Positions 39,883-48,848 of a stretch of DNA of 64,000 nt are shown piece after piece. Under the pieces are notes generated by a model. The model had not been told where the DNA came from, made no database searches, and was given only the letters and a program-made list of their open reading frames with translations. A program made the position numbers and the translations under genes. The stretch is from positions 1,859,201 to 1,923,200 of the forward strand of contig NZ_FNHW01000001.1 in the NCBI RefSeq assembly GCF_900103485.1. The letters are read 5' to 3'. Position 1 is the stretch's first letter. Every line of letters starts with the position of its first letter. Source of the stretch: Fictibacillus solisalsi. Its GTDB lineage: Bacteria > Bacillota > Bacilli > Bacillales > Fictibacillaceae.

Positions 39883-39981
39883 TGTGGATAACTTTATCAA
39901 CATTGTCCCCTGCGAAATGAGCAGAATTTTCTGTTTTATAAACAACCTACCCACAGGTTATCCACCAAACATTGTGGATAT
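39883..39981. promoter_or_regulatory. DnaA-box cluster upstream of sda
   Basis: Four boxes are visible: TGTGGATAA at 39883-39891 (perfect, minus sense), TTATCAACA at 39894-39902 (one mismatch), TTATCCACC at 39958-39966 (one mismatch) and TGTGGATAT at 39973-39981 (one mismatch). In B. subtilis DnaA activates sda to stop sporulation while replication is in trouble, so this cluster is probably the conserved control site. Confidence 0.85.
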
Positions 39982-39989
39982 TCGAACGA

Positions 39990-40018
39990 TTGTTCTGTTT
40001 CCCTTTTCATGGTAAGCT
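39990..40018 (+). promoter_or_regulatory. sigma-A promoter of sda
   Basis: TTGTTC (39990-39995) and TAAGCT (40013-40018) are spaced by 17 bp. The -35 lies 9 bp after the last DnaA box, a distance suited to direct activation. Confidence 0.55.
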
Positions 40019-40127
40019 GAATTTAGAAAGTATCAGAACTTATAGTTTATGCGGATTTATACCATTTCATAACCCATTCACCTTGAAAAAATGCATCCTA
40101 AGGCATTTAAAAAAACAGGAGGTGAAC

Positions 40128-40307
40128 ATGCCACCCGATGGCAGCTCACTTATGGAAAACTTATCGGACGAACTTTTGATTGAATCGTATTTTAAAGCAA
40201 AAGAACTGCGACTGAGCTCTGATTTTATCTCATTAATCCAACAAGAAATTGAACGAAGATCCCTGGAAAAGAGATTGAACGTTTATTTGCTGAAAGCCCA
40301 TCACTAG
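40128..40307 (+). CDS. sda: Sporulation checkpoint inhibitor Sda
   Basis: A 59-residue protein with the Sda core [20 protein letters not shown] and a second helix [16 protein letters not shown]. Sda forms a helical hairpin that binds histidine kinase KinA and blocks the phosphorelay. B. subtilis Sda is shorter; this version has extra residues at both ends, or the start may be the ATG at 40152 (MENLSDE). The first ATG follows AGGAGGTG. Confidence 0.93.
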   Translation: MPPDGSSLMENLSDELLIESYFKAKELRLSSDFISLIQQEIERRSLEKRLNVYLLKAHH

Positions 40308-40327
40308 ATGAGGCTTTTTTTTATTTT
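40292..40327 (+). terminator. intrinsic terminator after sda
   Basis: AAAGCC and GGCTTT form the stem, extended by ATC/GAT pairing, followed by a run of eight T. The sda stop codon lies in the loop. Confidence 0.85.
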
Positions 40328-40449
40328 TGATAGAACCCTCCCTTGAGGGAAAAACTAACCGTATTTTCAACTCTCAGCAGTATGTTTTTTCTGGTTTTTA
40401 TATTAAATAGGAAGAAACAAAAACATTCAGTATTTTCAACGGTTTTAAG

Positions 40450-40479
40450 TTGATTGCGCCTGTTTTTTCTGCTTACAAT
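40450..40479 (+). promoter_or_regulatory. sigma-A promoter of the mrp operon
   Basis: TTGATT (40450-40455) and TACAAT (40474-40479) with 18 bp between them. Just upstream, GTATTTTCAAC occurs twice (about 40362 and 40431), a possible regulator site. Confidence 0.5.
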
Positions 40480-40538
40480 GAAATGGCAATGGTTAAAAAA
40501 TCACATACATAATCATGACTTTTTAAGGAGGAACGGAT

Positions 40539-42890
40539 TTGTTTTTGTACTACATCGCTTTGCCTTTTATCGCGGCCTTTTTGCTTTTCCTTTTTTCCCG
40601 CTCGCTTTCAAAGACGTTCCATACTGGATGGCTGGTAGCAATTGTCCCTTTCGTTCTGTTTATTTTGTTTTTGACAAACAGTAGCGAAATTTCAGAAGGA
40701 CAGCCTGTGGCTTCATTGACGAACTGGATTCCATCAATGGGTATACAGCTTTCCTTTTACTTGGATGGACTTAGCCTTCTTTTCACCTTGCTCATAACAG
40801 GTATTGGCTTTTTGGTTGTTTTGTATTCTGTTTTTTATTTAAGCAAAAAAGAAAATTTGATTCATTTTTATATTTACTTGCTGCTTTTCATGGGATCCAT
40901 GCTTGGGCTTGTGATGTCTGATAATCTATTTGTTCTGTATACATTCTGGGAATTTACCAGCATATCTTCTTTTTTGCTGATCGGTTTCTGGTCACATCGT
41001 GCGCGATCTGTATATGGTGCTCTAAAATCCATGATGATCACAGTGTTTGGCGGGCTTTGCATGCTCGGCGGTTTTCTACTATTGTGGGTTGCAACGGACA
41101 CCACCAGCATCAGGGAAATTATCAGCCAAAAAGAAGAGTTAATGGCAAGTCCTCTATTTATGCCGATCTTGTTGCTCGTATTACTAGGTGCCTTTTCCAA
41201 ATCAGCTCAGTTTCCTTTCCATACCTGGCTTCCGGATGCGATGGAAGCTCCAACTCCTGTTAGCGCTTATCTTCACTCTGCCACCATGGTAAAAGCAGGA
41301 ATCTACCTGGTTGCCAGATTATCTCTATTATTCAGTGGCAGTGATCTGTTTTTCCTTTGCGTATCAGGCTTTGGACTTGTCACCTTATGCTGGGGTTCAT
41401 TTATGGCCGTGAGGCAGACGGATCTCAAAGGCATATTGGCTTTCTCAACCATAAGCCAGCTTGGGATGATTATGTCCATGCTTGGATTTGGCTCAGAGGC
41501 TGCCATTTTCGCTGCGGTTTTTCATATTTTTAATCACGCCACGTTCAAGGGGAGCTTGTTCATGGTTGCCGGGATTGTAGATCATGAAACAGGGACAAGG
41601 GATATTCGAAAGCTCGGCGGTTTGATGACCTTTATGCCGATAACCGCAACTCTTGCATTCTTTGGAACGTTTTCCATGGCAGGGTTCCCACTCCCCATCT
41701 TTAATGGTTTTTTAAGTAAAGAAATGTTTTTTGATGCTTCGCTGCAAACAGCGTCACCATCCGGTCTTGCCCGACAGACAGCTCCTCTCTTTCCCTATCT
41801 CGCTGTTTTGGGCAGCATCTTTACGTTTGTCTATTCAATGTATTTGTTCTTCGGAACCTTCAGAGGAAAAGTCCAATTGCACCAGCTGGAAAAAAAACCC
41901 CACGAGGCCCCGTTTGGCATGCTGATTCCGCCATTCTTGCTCGTTTGTTTCATCGTCGTAATCGGCGTTCTTCCCAACCTGATCAATGAACGCCTTTTGG
42001 CACCCGCAGCTGGTGCCATAGCCGGAAATTCGATCCATATCCATGTGGCGTTTTGGCATGGCATTAAACCACCGCTCATTATGTCTCTGATCGTAGTCAC
42101 TGCAGGTGCCTTGTTATTTGTTTTCAAGCGTTACTGGGAGATTATTTACCGGTATCTTCCCGGAAAACTTTCTGCGGACAAAGCATATCAAGCATTTCTG
42201 AACCGTTTGCTGCGGGCGGCCAAAAAGATTACAGGTTCCTACATGACAGGTTCATTAAGTCTATATTTGGCAATCATTGTATTGTTTCTGGTATGCGTGA
42301 CCGCCGGAATGATGGCTGTCACGGGAGGATTTGCCTTCAGTACGGCGGATCTTTCACCTGTAAAATGGCCGGAAGTTATTACAGGCGTTTCCATGTTGAT
42401 AGCAGCTGTGGCCACCATTTTTATGAAACGCCGCATTGCTGCCGTTATTGTAATTGGCGTGGTCGGTTATGGTTTGTCCCTGTTGTTCGTCTTATTCCGG
42501 GCTCCAGATCTGGCATTAACTCAGCTTATTATTGAAACAGTTACCGTTGTTCTCTTTTTACTCTGTTTCTCACACCTGCCTGTGATGAAACCAAATTCTA
42601 AACCGCTGCGTTCCAGGGTGGCGGATGTCCTGATTTCATTAGCAGCAGGTACACTCATTACATTAGTCGCAATCTCATCACACAGTTCGAAATGGTTTCA
42701 GCCCATTTCCGATTACTTTGTCAAAACCTCATACTCGCTTGGCGGTGGTAAGAACATCGTGAACGTGATTCTTGTTGATTTCAGGGGGCTGGACACCATG
42801 TTTGAGATCACGGTTCTGGGGCTGGCCGCACTAGGGATCTATGGAATGATTAAAATTCGGTTACGGAAAAAAGGAGGAATGGAGCAATAA
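40539..42890 (+). CDS. mrpA: Mrp Na+/H+ antiporter subunit A
   Basis: A 783-residue MrpA, the large membrane subunit homologous to NuoL with an added C-terminal MrpA domain. Seen are LPDAMEAPTPVSAYLHSATMV-type motifs (FHTWLPDAMEAPTPVSAYLH), SQLGMIMSMLGFG and the end NVILVDFRGLDTMFEITVLG. The TTG start lies 7 bp after AAGGAGG. Mrp expels Na+ at alkaline pH. MrpA normally precedes mrpB; here the next gene, mrpC, overlaps its stop. Confidence 0.95.
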   Translation: MFLYYIALPFIAAFLLFLFSRSLSKTFHTGWLVAIVPFVLFILFLTNSSEISEGQPVASLTNWIPSMGIQLSFYLDGLSLLFTLLITGIGFLVVLYSVFYLSKKENLIHFYIYLLLFMGSMLGLVMSDNLFVLYTFWEFTSISSFLLIGFWSHRARSVYGALKSMMITVFGGLCMLGGFLLLWVATDTTSIREIISQKEELMASPLFMPILLLVLLGAFSKSAQFPFHTWLPDAMEAPTPVSAYLHSATMVKAGIYLVARLSLLFSGSDLFFLCVSGFGLVTLCWGSFMAVRQTDLKGILAFSTISQLGMIMSMLGFGSEAAIFAAVFHIFNHATFKGSLFMVAGIVDHETGTRDIRKLGGLMTFMPITATLAFFGTFSMAGFPLPIFNGFLSKEMFFDASLQTASPSGLARQTAPLFPYLAVLGSIFTFVYSMYLFFGTFRGKVQLHQLEKKPHEAPFGMLIPPFLLVCFIVVIGVLPNLINERLLAPAAGAIAGNSIHIHVAFWHGIKPPLIMSLIVVTAGALLFVFKRYWEIIYRYLPGKLSADKAYQAFLNRLLRAAKKITGSYMTGSLSLYLAIIVLFLVCVTAGMMAVTGGFAFSTADLSPVKWPEVITGVSMLIAAVATIFMKRRIAAVIVIGVVGYGLSLLFVLFRAPDLALTQLIIETVTVVLFLLCFSHLPVMKPNSKPLRSRVADVLISLAAGTLITLVAISSHSSKWFQPISDYFVKTSYSLGGGKNIVNVILVDFRGLDTMFEITVLGLAALGIYGMIKIRLRKKGGMEQ

Positions 42891-43228
42891 TGGAAATTTT
42901 GATGTGTATTTTGGGAGGCGCCCTTTTTGCAGCAGGCATATATCTCCTGCTGCAGCGCCAATTGCTCCGTATCATTCTGGGGACGGCTTTGGTTTCTCAC
43001 GGAGCTCATCTCTTAATATTAACAATGGGAAAATTAAACCGTGGGGCTCCACCTGTATTAGGCGAAGGAATCGGGCACTATACCGATCCACTTCCTCAAG
43101 CGCTCATCCTGACCTCCATCGTTATCAGTTTTGGCGTGACTAGTTTTCTACTGGTATTGGCGTATCGTGCTTACCAGAAAAACAGGACAGATATGATGGA
43201 TCAATTGCGAGGTACGGAAGATGAGTAA
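42890..43228 (+). CDS. mrpC: Mrp antiporter subunit C
   Basis: A 112-residue NuoK-like subunit with three membrane helices and the family stretch PLPQALILTSIVISFGVTSFLLVLAYR split over 94 residues. The ATG overlaps the mrpA stop by one base (TAATG). No MrpB-type sequence (a MnhB domain with PGGGF) lies before it. It overlaps mrpD by 8 bp. Confidence 0.95.
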   Translation: MEILMCILGGALFAAGIYLLLQRQLLRIILGTALVSHGAHLLILTMGKLNRGAPPVLGEGIGHYTDPLPQALILTSIVISFGVTSFLLVLAYRAYQKNRTDMMDQLRGTEDE

Positions 43229-44699
43229 CCTGGTTGTACTGCCGATTCTGATTCCTTTGTTTTTTGGTGCAATGTTTGTTTTTTTTCACAATAAATTGGC
43301 TGCCGTCCGTTTAATGTCATTTGTTGTCCTCTTGATCAATACAGCTACTGCGATATTCATCGTTTACGAGGTTTATTCCAAAGGCGCATTGATCCTTGAG
43401 ACCGGCGGGTGGAAAGCCCCCTACGGCATTATTCTGATTGCCGACAAATTGTCATCTCTGCTGATATTAACCACCAACATCATCGCGTTGGCGGCATGCG
43501 TGTATGCGGGAGCGACACTTGATGAGGAACGTGAAAAGCACTATTTCTACACACTGTTTTTGATCCTCATCGCCGGTGTAAGTGGTGCCTTTTTGACAGG
43601 TGACCTTTTTAACCTGTTCGTCTTTTTTGAAGTACTGCTGATGGCCTCCTATAGTTTAATTGTCCTTGGTGCCACAAAGGTCCAGTTGAGAGAATCCATT
43701 AAATATGTACTGCTTAACCTTTTTTCATCCATGTTGTTTGTGACAACTGTAGCCTTTTTATATTCGGTTACAGGAACCGTAAATATGGCCCAGCTGGCCG
43801 AACGTGTTGGCGAAATACAGCAAAAAGGCGTTCTTACATCAATCGCCATACTGCTGTTTGTCGTTTTTGCCACGAAAGGAGCCCTTTTCCCGCTTTACTT
43901 CTGGCTCCCGAAATCGTATACCGCGCCGCCGTCAGTCATCTCTGCCCTGTTTGGTGCACTGTTGACGAAGGTTGGAATATACTCCATCTTACGGGTCTTT
44001 TCCTTGATCTTCGTTTATAAATTGGAAACAACTCATGCCTTCTTCCTCTTACTGGCAGGGTTCACTCTGATTTTCGGTGTGATAGGTGCGTTGTCAACCC
44101 ATAATGTAAAGCTGATTATTGCTTACAACATTATTCCTGCCATTGGTTTTATGTTACTGGGGATCGGTACGTTTTCAGCAGAATCTCTGGCAGGAACCAT
44201 CTACTACCTGGTCCATGACATGATAATAAAAGCCGCCCTGTTCTTCCTGGCCGGTATTCTTGTTTATATTGCCGGTACAAGCGATTTACGGAAGATGGGC
44301 GGGTATATTAAAGGATATCCGCTGGTCGGCTGGATGTTTTTCCTTTCAGCACTTGTTCTTGCCGGAATCCCCCCATTTAGCGGATTTATCGGTAAATTGT
44401 TACTGCTCAAAGGAGCTTTTGCAGAAAAACACTATTTGGTAGCTGCCATCGGTCTTGGGTGCAGCCTGTTGATCCTGCTGTCCATCATTCGCATCTTTAT
44501 TATGGCGTTTTGGGGTGAACAAAAAGAGGGCAAAAAGATAAAACTTAAGCGTGGAATGGTGATTCCTCCCCTTGCGCTTCTTTGCTTCTCCATTTTTCTC
44601 GGCATAGGAGCAGAATGGGTCTATCCGCATATACAATCAATTGCCGACGGTCTTGCCAATCCGTCGCAATATATTAATGAAGTTTTAAAAGCGAGGTGA
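43221..44699 (+). CDS. mrpD: Mrp antiporter subunit D
   Basis: A 492-residue NuoM/NuoN-like antiporter subunit with about 14 membrane helices. Motifs include FNLFVFFEVLLMASYSLIVLG, ATKGALFPLYFWLPKSYTAPP and SALFGALLTKVGIYSILR, with the conserved lysines and glutamate of proton channels. It follows mrpC with overlap and precedes mrpE by 7 bp. Confidence 0.96.
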   Translation: MSNLVVLPILIPLFFGAMFVFFHNKLAAVRLMSFVVLLINTATAIFIVYEVYSKGALILETGGWKAPYGIILIADKLSSLLILTTNIIALAACVYAGATLDEEREKHYFYTLFLILIAGVSGAFLTGDLFNLFVFFEVLLMASYSLIVLGATKVQLRESIKYVLLNLFSSMLFVTTVAFLYSVTGTVNMAQLAERVGEIQQKGVLTSIAILLFVVFATKGALFPLYFWLPKSYTAPPSVISALFGALLTKVGIYSILRVFSLIFVYKLETTHAFFLLLAGFTLIFGVIGALSTHNVKLIIAYNIIPAIGFMLLGIGTFSAESLAGTIYYLVHDMIIKAALFFLAGILVYIAGTSDLRKMGGYIKGYPLVGWMFFLSALVLAGIPPFSGFIGKLLLLKGAFAEKHYLVAAIGLGCSLLILLSIIRIFIMAFWGEQKEGKKIKLKRGMVIPPLALLCFSIFLGIGAEWVYPHIQSIADGLANPSQYINEVLKAR

Positions 44700-44706
44700 G
44701 TGATTA

Positions 44707-45183
44707 ATGGCCTTTCAATTGTTGATCAATATATTTATTGGGGTTATCTGGATGTTCCTGTCTGAAAACTATTTGTTTGGCAGTTATGTCAGCGGGTTTA
44801 TCGTGGGAATCGGCTTGATTTACCTGCTGAACCGCTATATCCCCGATGAATTCTATCTCCTGAAGGTTTGGGCTATCATTAAGCTCATCTTCTTGTTTAT
44901 AAAAGAACTAATCCTCGCAAATTTTGATGTTCTGAAATGGATTTATAAACCCAAAATGGATTTTCGGCCGGGAATTATTGCCCTTCCCACCGATTTAAAA
45001 ACCAACTGGGAGATCAATTTGCTGGCGAATCTGATCACTCTTACACCCGGCACCCTCTCGGTAGATGTGTCGAGAGATCAGCGCTTCATTTATATCCATG
45101 CAATCGATCTGCCCGACACAAATGAAACAATCCATTCCATCAAAGAAACCTTTGAAAAAGCGATTATGGAGGTGACCAGATGA
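44707..45183 (+). CDS. mrpE: Mrp antiporter subunit E
   Basis: A 158-residue MrpE with two N-terminal membrane helices and a cytoplasmic domain carrying the family stretch LLANLITLTPGTLSVDV and FIYIHAID. It is required for stable Mrp complex assembly in Bacillus. Its end overlaps mrpF by 4 bp (ATGA). Confidence 0.95.
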   Translation: MAFQLLINIFIGVIWMFLSENYLFGSYVSGFIVGIGLIYLLNRYIPDEFYLLKVWAIIKLIFLFIKELILANFDVLKWIYKPKMDFRPGIIALPTDLKTNWEINLLANLITLTPGTLSVDVSRDQRFIYIHAIDLPDTNETIHSIKETFEKAIMEVTR

Positions 45184-45470
45184 GCAGCTGGTTCGAAAAT
45201 GTGGTTACTGTCTGTCTTATTGTGAACTGTCTTTCTGTTCTTTTACTGGTCTATCGGGTGGTTTGGGGACCATCTAGTGCAGACAGAGCAGTTGCCATAG
45301 ATACAATCGGGATAAATCTTATCGCCATTACCGCTCTCGTTTCCATACGTCTGAATACTATTGACCTGCATGATGTCATTTTGCTGATCGGCATCCTTAC
45401 CTTTATAGCAACCGTGGCCATTGCGAAATTTTTGGATAGGGGTGTTCTCATTGACAGAGATCGTAATTAG
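45180..45470 (+). CDS. mrpF: Mrp antiporter subunit F
   Basis: A 96-residue subunit with three membrane helices and the MnhF motif VVWGPSSADRAVAIDTIGIN. In B. subtilis MrpF has also been linked to cholate efflux. It overlaps mrpG, whose start lies inside its last codons. Confidence 0.95.
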   Translation: MSSWFENVVTVCLIVNCLSVLLLVYRVVWGPSSADRAVAIDTIGINLIAITALVSIRLNTIDLHDVILLIGILTFIATVAIAKFLDRGVLIDRDRN

Positions 45471-45789
45471 TATTTTTCTCATCCTTGGTACTTTTATTGT
45501 GTTTTCGGGAACGCTGGGCGTGCTCCGGTTTCCCGATGTGTATTCCAGGCTTCATGCCGCAACCAAAAGCGCCACATTGGGTGTTTCCGGTATATTGATT
45601 GGCTCCTTCCTTTTCTTTCTGTACGCTCAGGACTTGGTCAGCGGAAAACTTCTTCTTGGAATTGTATTTGTTCTGCTGACAGCGCCTGTAGGGGGGCACA
45701 TGATTTCCAGAGCCGCCTATCGAAGTGGTGTTCGATTGTCCGAAAAAACGATACAGGATGAATTGAACACCGAGAGGGATTACTATTAA
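45454..45789 (+). CDS. mrpG: Mrp antiporter subunit G
   Basis: A 111-residue MnhG subunit with three membrane helices and GTLGVLRFPDVYSRLHAATKS as the signature. The TTG at 45454 (LTEIVISIFL) follows AGGGGTG; an ATG at 45421 in the same frame is less likely. It overlaps mrpF by 17 bp and ends the operon. Confidence 0.93.
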   Translation, partial: TEIVISIFLILGTFIVFSGTLGVLRFPDVYSRLHAATKSATLGVSGILIGSFLFFLYAQDLVSGKLLLGIVFVLLTAPVGGHMISRAAYRSGVRLSEKTIQDELNTERDYY

Positions 45790-45950
45790 TGATATTGGTC
45801 AGGAAAGTATTGGGAAATATCCCCTTTCCAAATTTACAAAATTAACATATAATGATAAGAATCTAATATATTTCATTAATAGTGAATGATTGATTACACA
45901 AGTATCTTTCCTGTCTTACGGACATAAGGTACGGAGAGTGATGTGATGTT

Positions 45951-46496
45951 ATGTTCATGACGGCAAGAGAACGGGTTGATTCCACAGTAAAAAAGGTAAA
46001 AGGCCAAACGGCCAATATTTTAACATTGATCAACCTCTCACTCGGTGCTCTCGCTTTATTGTTTATTTTTAAAGAGGATTTGAAAACAGGCTTCATTTTA
46101 ATTTTTTTGGCTGGTCTTTTTGACCGTTTTGATGGTATGGTTGCCCGGAAATTAAACATAGAATCAGAGTTTGGCAAACAGTTAGATTCCCTTTGTGATT
46201 TAATTTCATTCGGCATTGCACCCGCATTTTTGATGTACCAAGCTTCTCTTTTTGAATTTGGTGTTCCCGGTATTATTTTTACGATCTTATTTATCGTTTG
46301 CGGTGCCATACGACTGGCGCGTTTCAATATCACGGAATTCACCGGATCATTTGTCGGAGTCCCGATTACGGTGGCAGGCTGTTTGGTTGCCATTTGCTAC
46401 CTTTTGATTCCGTTCATTCCCGGCTATTTCTTTATGTTTATTATGATCGCCTTTTCTTTTCTGATGATCAGCACGATCTCAATCCAAAAAAGATAA
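45951..46496 (+). CDS. pssA: CDP-diacylglycerol--serine O-phosphatidyltransferase
   Basis: A 181-residue membrane enzyme making phosphatidylserine. The CDP-alcohol phosphotransferase motif DG-x2-AR-x8-G-x3-D-x3-D is complete (FDGMVARKLNIESEFGKQLD and then SLCD). About six membrane helices. B. subtilis usually has psd nearby; here no psd is seen in the window. The ATG follows GGAGAG at some distance, so the start may also be the ATG at 45957. Confidence 0.92.
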   Translation: MFMTARERVDSTVKKVKGQTANILTLINLSLGALALLFIFKEDLKTGFILIFLAGLFDRFDGMVARKLNIESEFGKQLDSLCDLISFGIAPAFLMYQASLFEFGVPGIIFTILFIVCGAIRLARFNITEFTGSFVGVPITVAGCLVAICYLLIPFIPGYFFMFIMIAFSFLMISTISIQKR

Positions 46497-46510
46497 ATCC
46501 AATAAGGGCA

Positions 46511-46547
46511 AACAAAAAAACAGCTTTACAGCTGTTTTTTTGTTTTT
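46511..46547. terminator. bidirectional terminator between pssA and pepF
   Basis: AAAAAACAGCT and AGCTGTTTTTT form 11-bp arms around TTAC. It serves both converging genes. Confidence 0.88.
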
Positions 46548-46554
46548 TATTGAG

Positions 46555-48336
46555 TTAATCTTGTGTCAGCTCCAAAAATTCCTTCACGTCTTCGATGGCC
46601 ACATCAATCCCTTTTTTCCAGAATTCTGCCTTCGTCACATCTTCATTCAAATGTTTCATAGCAAGCTCTTCGACCGTCATGCTGGCTGTATCTCTGAGCA
46701 ACGCAATGTACTTTTCTTCAAAGCTCGTTCCTTCCTGTTTGGCAATGGCATAAATGCTGGCACTGAATAAATAGCCAAACGTGTAAGGGAAGTTGTAAAA
46801 CGGAACATCTGTAATATAGAAATGAAGCTTTGATGCCCAGAAATACGGGTGGTAGCTTCCCAATGAGTCACAAAATGCTTCTTTTTGTGCTTCGATCATG
46901 ATCTCCTTCAACCGTTCAACAGGAACAAGACCTTGTTTGCGCTCTTCATAGAACCTTGTTTCAAATAAAAAGCGTGCGTGGATGTTCATAAAGAACGCAA
47001 CCGAGCGCTGAGCTTTGTCTTCGAGGAGGGAGATTTTTTCCTCCTTGCTTTTTGCTTTTTTCACGGCGGCATCAGACACCACCAACTCCGCAAACGTAGA
47101 AGCCGTTTCAGCCACATTCATCGCATAGTCTGTTGCCAAAAATGGCATGTCGTCCATCACATACGAATGAAAAGCATGGCCAAGTTCATGAGCCAATGTG
47201 GAAACATTGCTTGGAGTACCTGAGTACGTCATGAAGATCCGCGTTTCATTTTTCACTGGGAATCCTGTACAGAATCCGCCTGGTCGTTTTCCAGAGCGAT
47301 CTTCTGCTTCAATCCACTGCTTTTCAAAAGCCCGCTTGGAAAACTCCGCCATCTTCGGGCTGAAGGATTGGAATTGTTCTACAATAAAGCTGGCACCTTC
47401 ATCATAGCTCATTTTACTGTCAACATTGGTAAGCGGAGCATCTACATCTGCCCAGCTCAGCTTCTTCACACCTAACAGTGAAGCTTTTCGGTTCAAATAC
47501 GTCACGAACAGCTCCTTGTTTTCCTCGATCGCCTGCCACATCGCCTTTAATGTCTCCTCTGACATTCGGTTAATATCGAGAGGTTCTTTCAGGACATTCT
47601 CCCATTTACGATGTTTATACACACTGTTCCGGAATCCAGCAATATGGTTTAAAGCTTCTGCACAAAAATCCGCCTGCTCTTCCCATGCTTCTGTATATTT
47701 GGCAAAAACACTTTCTCTTTCGTCTCTGTCCGGACTTGTCATGCGGTTTTCGGCCTGCCCGACAGAAAGGGTTTCTTTATTTCCGTCCTTTTCCACTTCG
47801 ATGCCAATTTTTCCAACGACCGTGTCATACAGAGTAGACCAACTGTGATAACCATCTACAGCCAAATCATTCATCAGCGCTTCTTGTTCATAAGAAAGCT
47901 TTTGTGAAGCAAGATTTCGTCTTTCTGACAATGGAAAAGCAATAGCAGCAAAATAAGGTTTTTGAATCACGCGATTCCACTCTTCATCCGGAATGTCCGC
48001 CATCTTGTTATCCAAAAGAACCAAAACTGTAGCATAAACAGCATTTAATGATTCCAATTTTCCACGAAGATTCAGGGCCTGCTTGTCATTGACATCCTGA
48101 GCTGTCAAACAGCCGACAAAAGAAACACATTCATTGATAAGCGCTGCACTTTGCTGAACGCCTTCAACAACTTCTTGAAGGGCTTCCTCCGAAAATTGAA
48201 AACTTTCGACTTTTTGATTAAGATCAGCCAGTTGTGTTTCAATGCGTCCGATAGCGGCAAGCAATTCCTCAGAGCGGCTTCCGCCCTTAAATATTGATTC
48301 CAGATCCCAGCTTTCACGCAAACCTTGCAATAGCAT
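46555..48336 (-). CDS. pepF: M3 family oligoendopeptidase F
   Basis: A 593-residue zinc metallopeptidase with the HEXXH motif (LAHELGHAFHSYV) near residue 385 and the N-terminal PepF domain. It degrades oligopeptides in the cytoplasm; PepF overproduction blocks sporulation initiation in B. subtilis by removing signalling peptides. It faces pssA and is not in an operon. Confidence 0.94.
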   Translation of the reverse strand: MLLQGLRESWDLESIFKGGSRSEELLAAIGRIETQLADLNQKVESFQFSEEALQEVVEGVQQSAALINECVSFVGCLTAQDVNDKQALNLRGKLESLNAVYATVLVLLDNKMADIPDEEWNRVIQKPYFAAIAFPLSERRNLASQKLSYEQEALMNDLAVDGYHSWSTLYDTVVGKIGIEVEKDGNKETLSVGQAENRMTSPDRDERESVFAKYTEAWEEQADFCAEALNHIAGFRNSVYKHRKWENVLKEPLDINRMSEETLKAMWQAIEENKELFVTYLNRKASLLGVKKLSWADVDAPLTNVDSKMSYDEGASFIVEQFQSFSPKMAEFSKRAFEKQWIEAEDRSGKRPGGFCTGFPVKNETRIFMTYSGTPSNVSTLAHELGHAFHSYVMDDMPFLATDYAMNVAETASTFAELVVSDAAVKKAKSKEEKISLLEDKAQRSVAFFMNIHARFLFETRFYEERKQGLVPVERLKEIMIEAQKEAFCDSLGSYHPYFWASKLHFYITDVPFYNFPYTFGYLFSASIYAIAKQEGTSFEEKYIALLRDTASMTVEELAMKHLNEDVTKAEFWKKGIDVAIEDVKEFLELTQD

Positions 48337-48430
48337 CTAAAATCCCCCTTATGTATAAAATATTCGATCTATTTCCATTATAGTGAAATTTTCATAATAA
48401 ATCGACCCTTTAGTTTATTTTAAATAAAAA

Positions 48431-48456
48431 CTCTCTTCCTTCATTCAGGAAGAGAG
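48431..48456 (-). terminator. intrinsic terminator after the 24-residue ORF
   Basis: CTCTCTTCCT and AGGAAGAGAG form 10-bp arms around a 6-nt loop. Reading minus it is followed by TTTTTATTTA. It lies 9 bp after the small ORF stop and supports it as a transcribed gene. Confidence 0.85.
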
Positions 48457-48464
48457 CAAAGAAG

Positions 48465-48539
48465 CTATTCTGCGATGCAAAGATACATGAAATAAACGAG
48501 TGTAATGATCATTATGGCAAAAAGCAAAACTTCCTGCAT
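48465..48539 (-). CDS. Predicted 24-residue membrane peptide
   Basis: The frame reads MQEVLLFAIMIITLVYFMYL plus four residues (CIAE). It is almost wholly hydrophobic, so a single membrane helix. GGGAGG lies 9 bp upstream of the ATG and a strong terminator follows, which makes a real short gene likely. I do not recognise it; its form is like KdpF or other small regulatory membrane peptides. Its promoter would share the intergenic space with the divergent Nramp gene. Confidence 0.55.
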   Translation of the reverse strand: MQEVLLFAIMIITLVYFMYLCIAE

Positions 48540-48729
48540 ACGCCCGAGCCTCCCTTATGTAGAATGTTCTTTACATCTATTCCCCTTAATTCTTAGATCA
48601 ATCCCTTTATTGGTATTATTCGATCGAAAACATTATGTCCATTCGTTCAAGTCTTTTTGATACGAGATGGCTCCTTCGAAAATACTATGGAAAGAAAAAA
48701 AAAGCGTATTCCATTTTAATGCGAATTTG

Positions 48730-48758
48730 TTGCATTTTCCTGTATCGTCGCATATATT
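48730..48758 (+). promoter_or_regulatory. sigma-A promoter of the Nramp transporter gene
   Basis: TTGCAT (48730-48735) and TATATT (48753-48758) are spaced by exactly 17 bp. Transcription would start near 48765, upstream of the MntR-like site. Confidence 0.65.
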
Positions 48759-48792
48759 ATAGTCAATTCTCAAAATGTTGAATGCAGGAAAC

Positions 48793-48810
48793 TTTTTAAC
48801 CTTAAGGACA
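48793..48810 (+). promoter_or_regulatory. MntR-like operator
   Basis: TTTTTAACCTTAAGGACA contains the palindromic core CCTTAAGG and resembles the MntR sites of B. subtilis mntH and mntA (TTTGCCTTAAGGAAA type). It lies about 30 bp after the predicted start of transcription, so Mn-bound MntR could block elongation or initiation. Confidence 0.55.
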
Positions 48811-48848
48811 CACCCTGTGACTTATTTTGCAAAAGAAGGTGAGCAACA

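Larger units (their letters stand above)
48540..48848. other. divergent intergenic region between small peptide gene and mntH
   Basis: It holds a good plus-strand promoter (48730-48758) and an MntR-like palindrome (48793-48810). No further gene is visible. The left half is AT-rich and must carry the minus-strand promoter of the 24-residue ORF, which I could not place. Confidence 0.5.
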
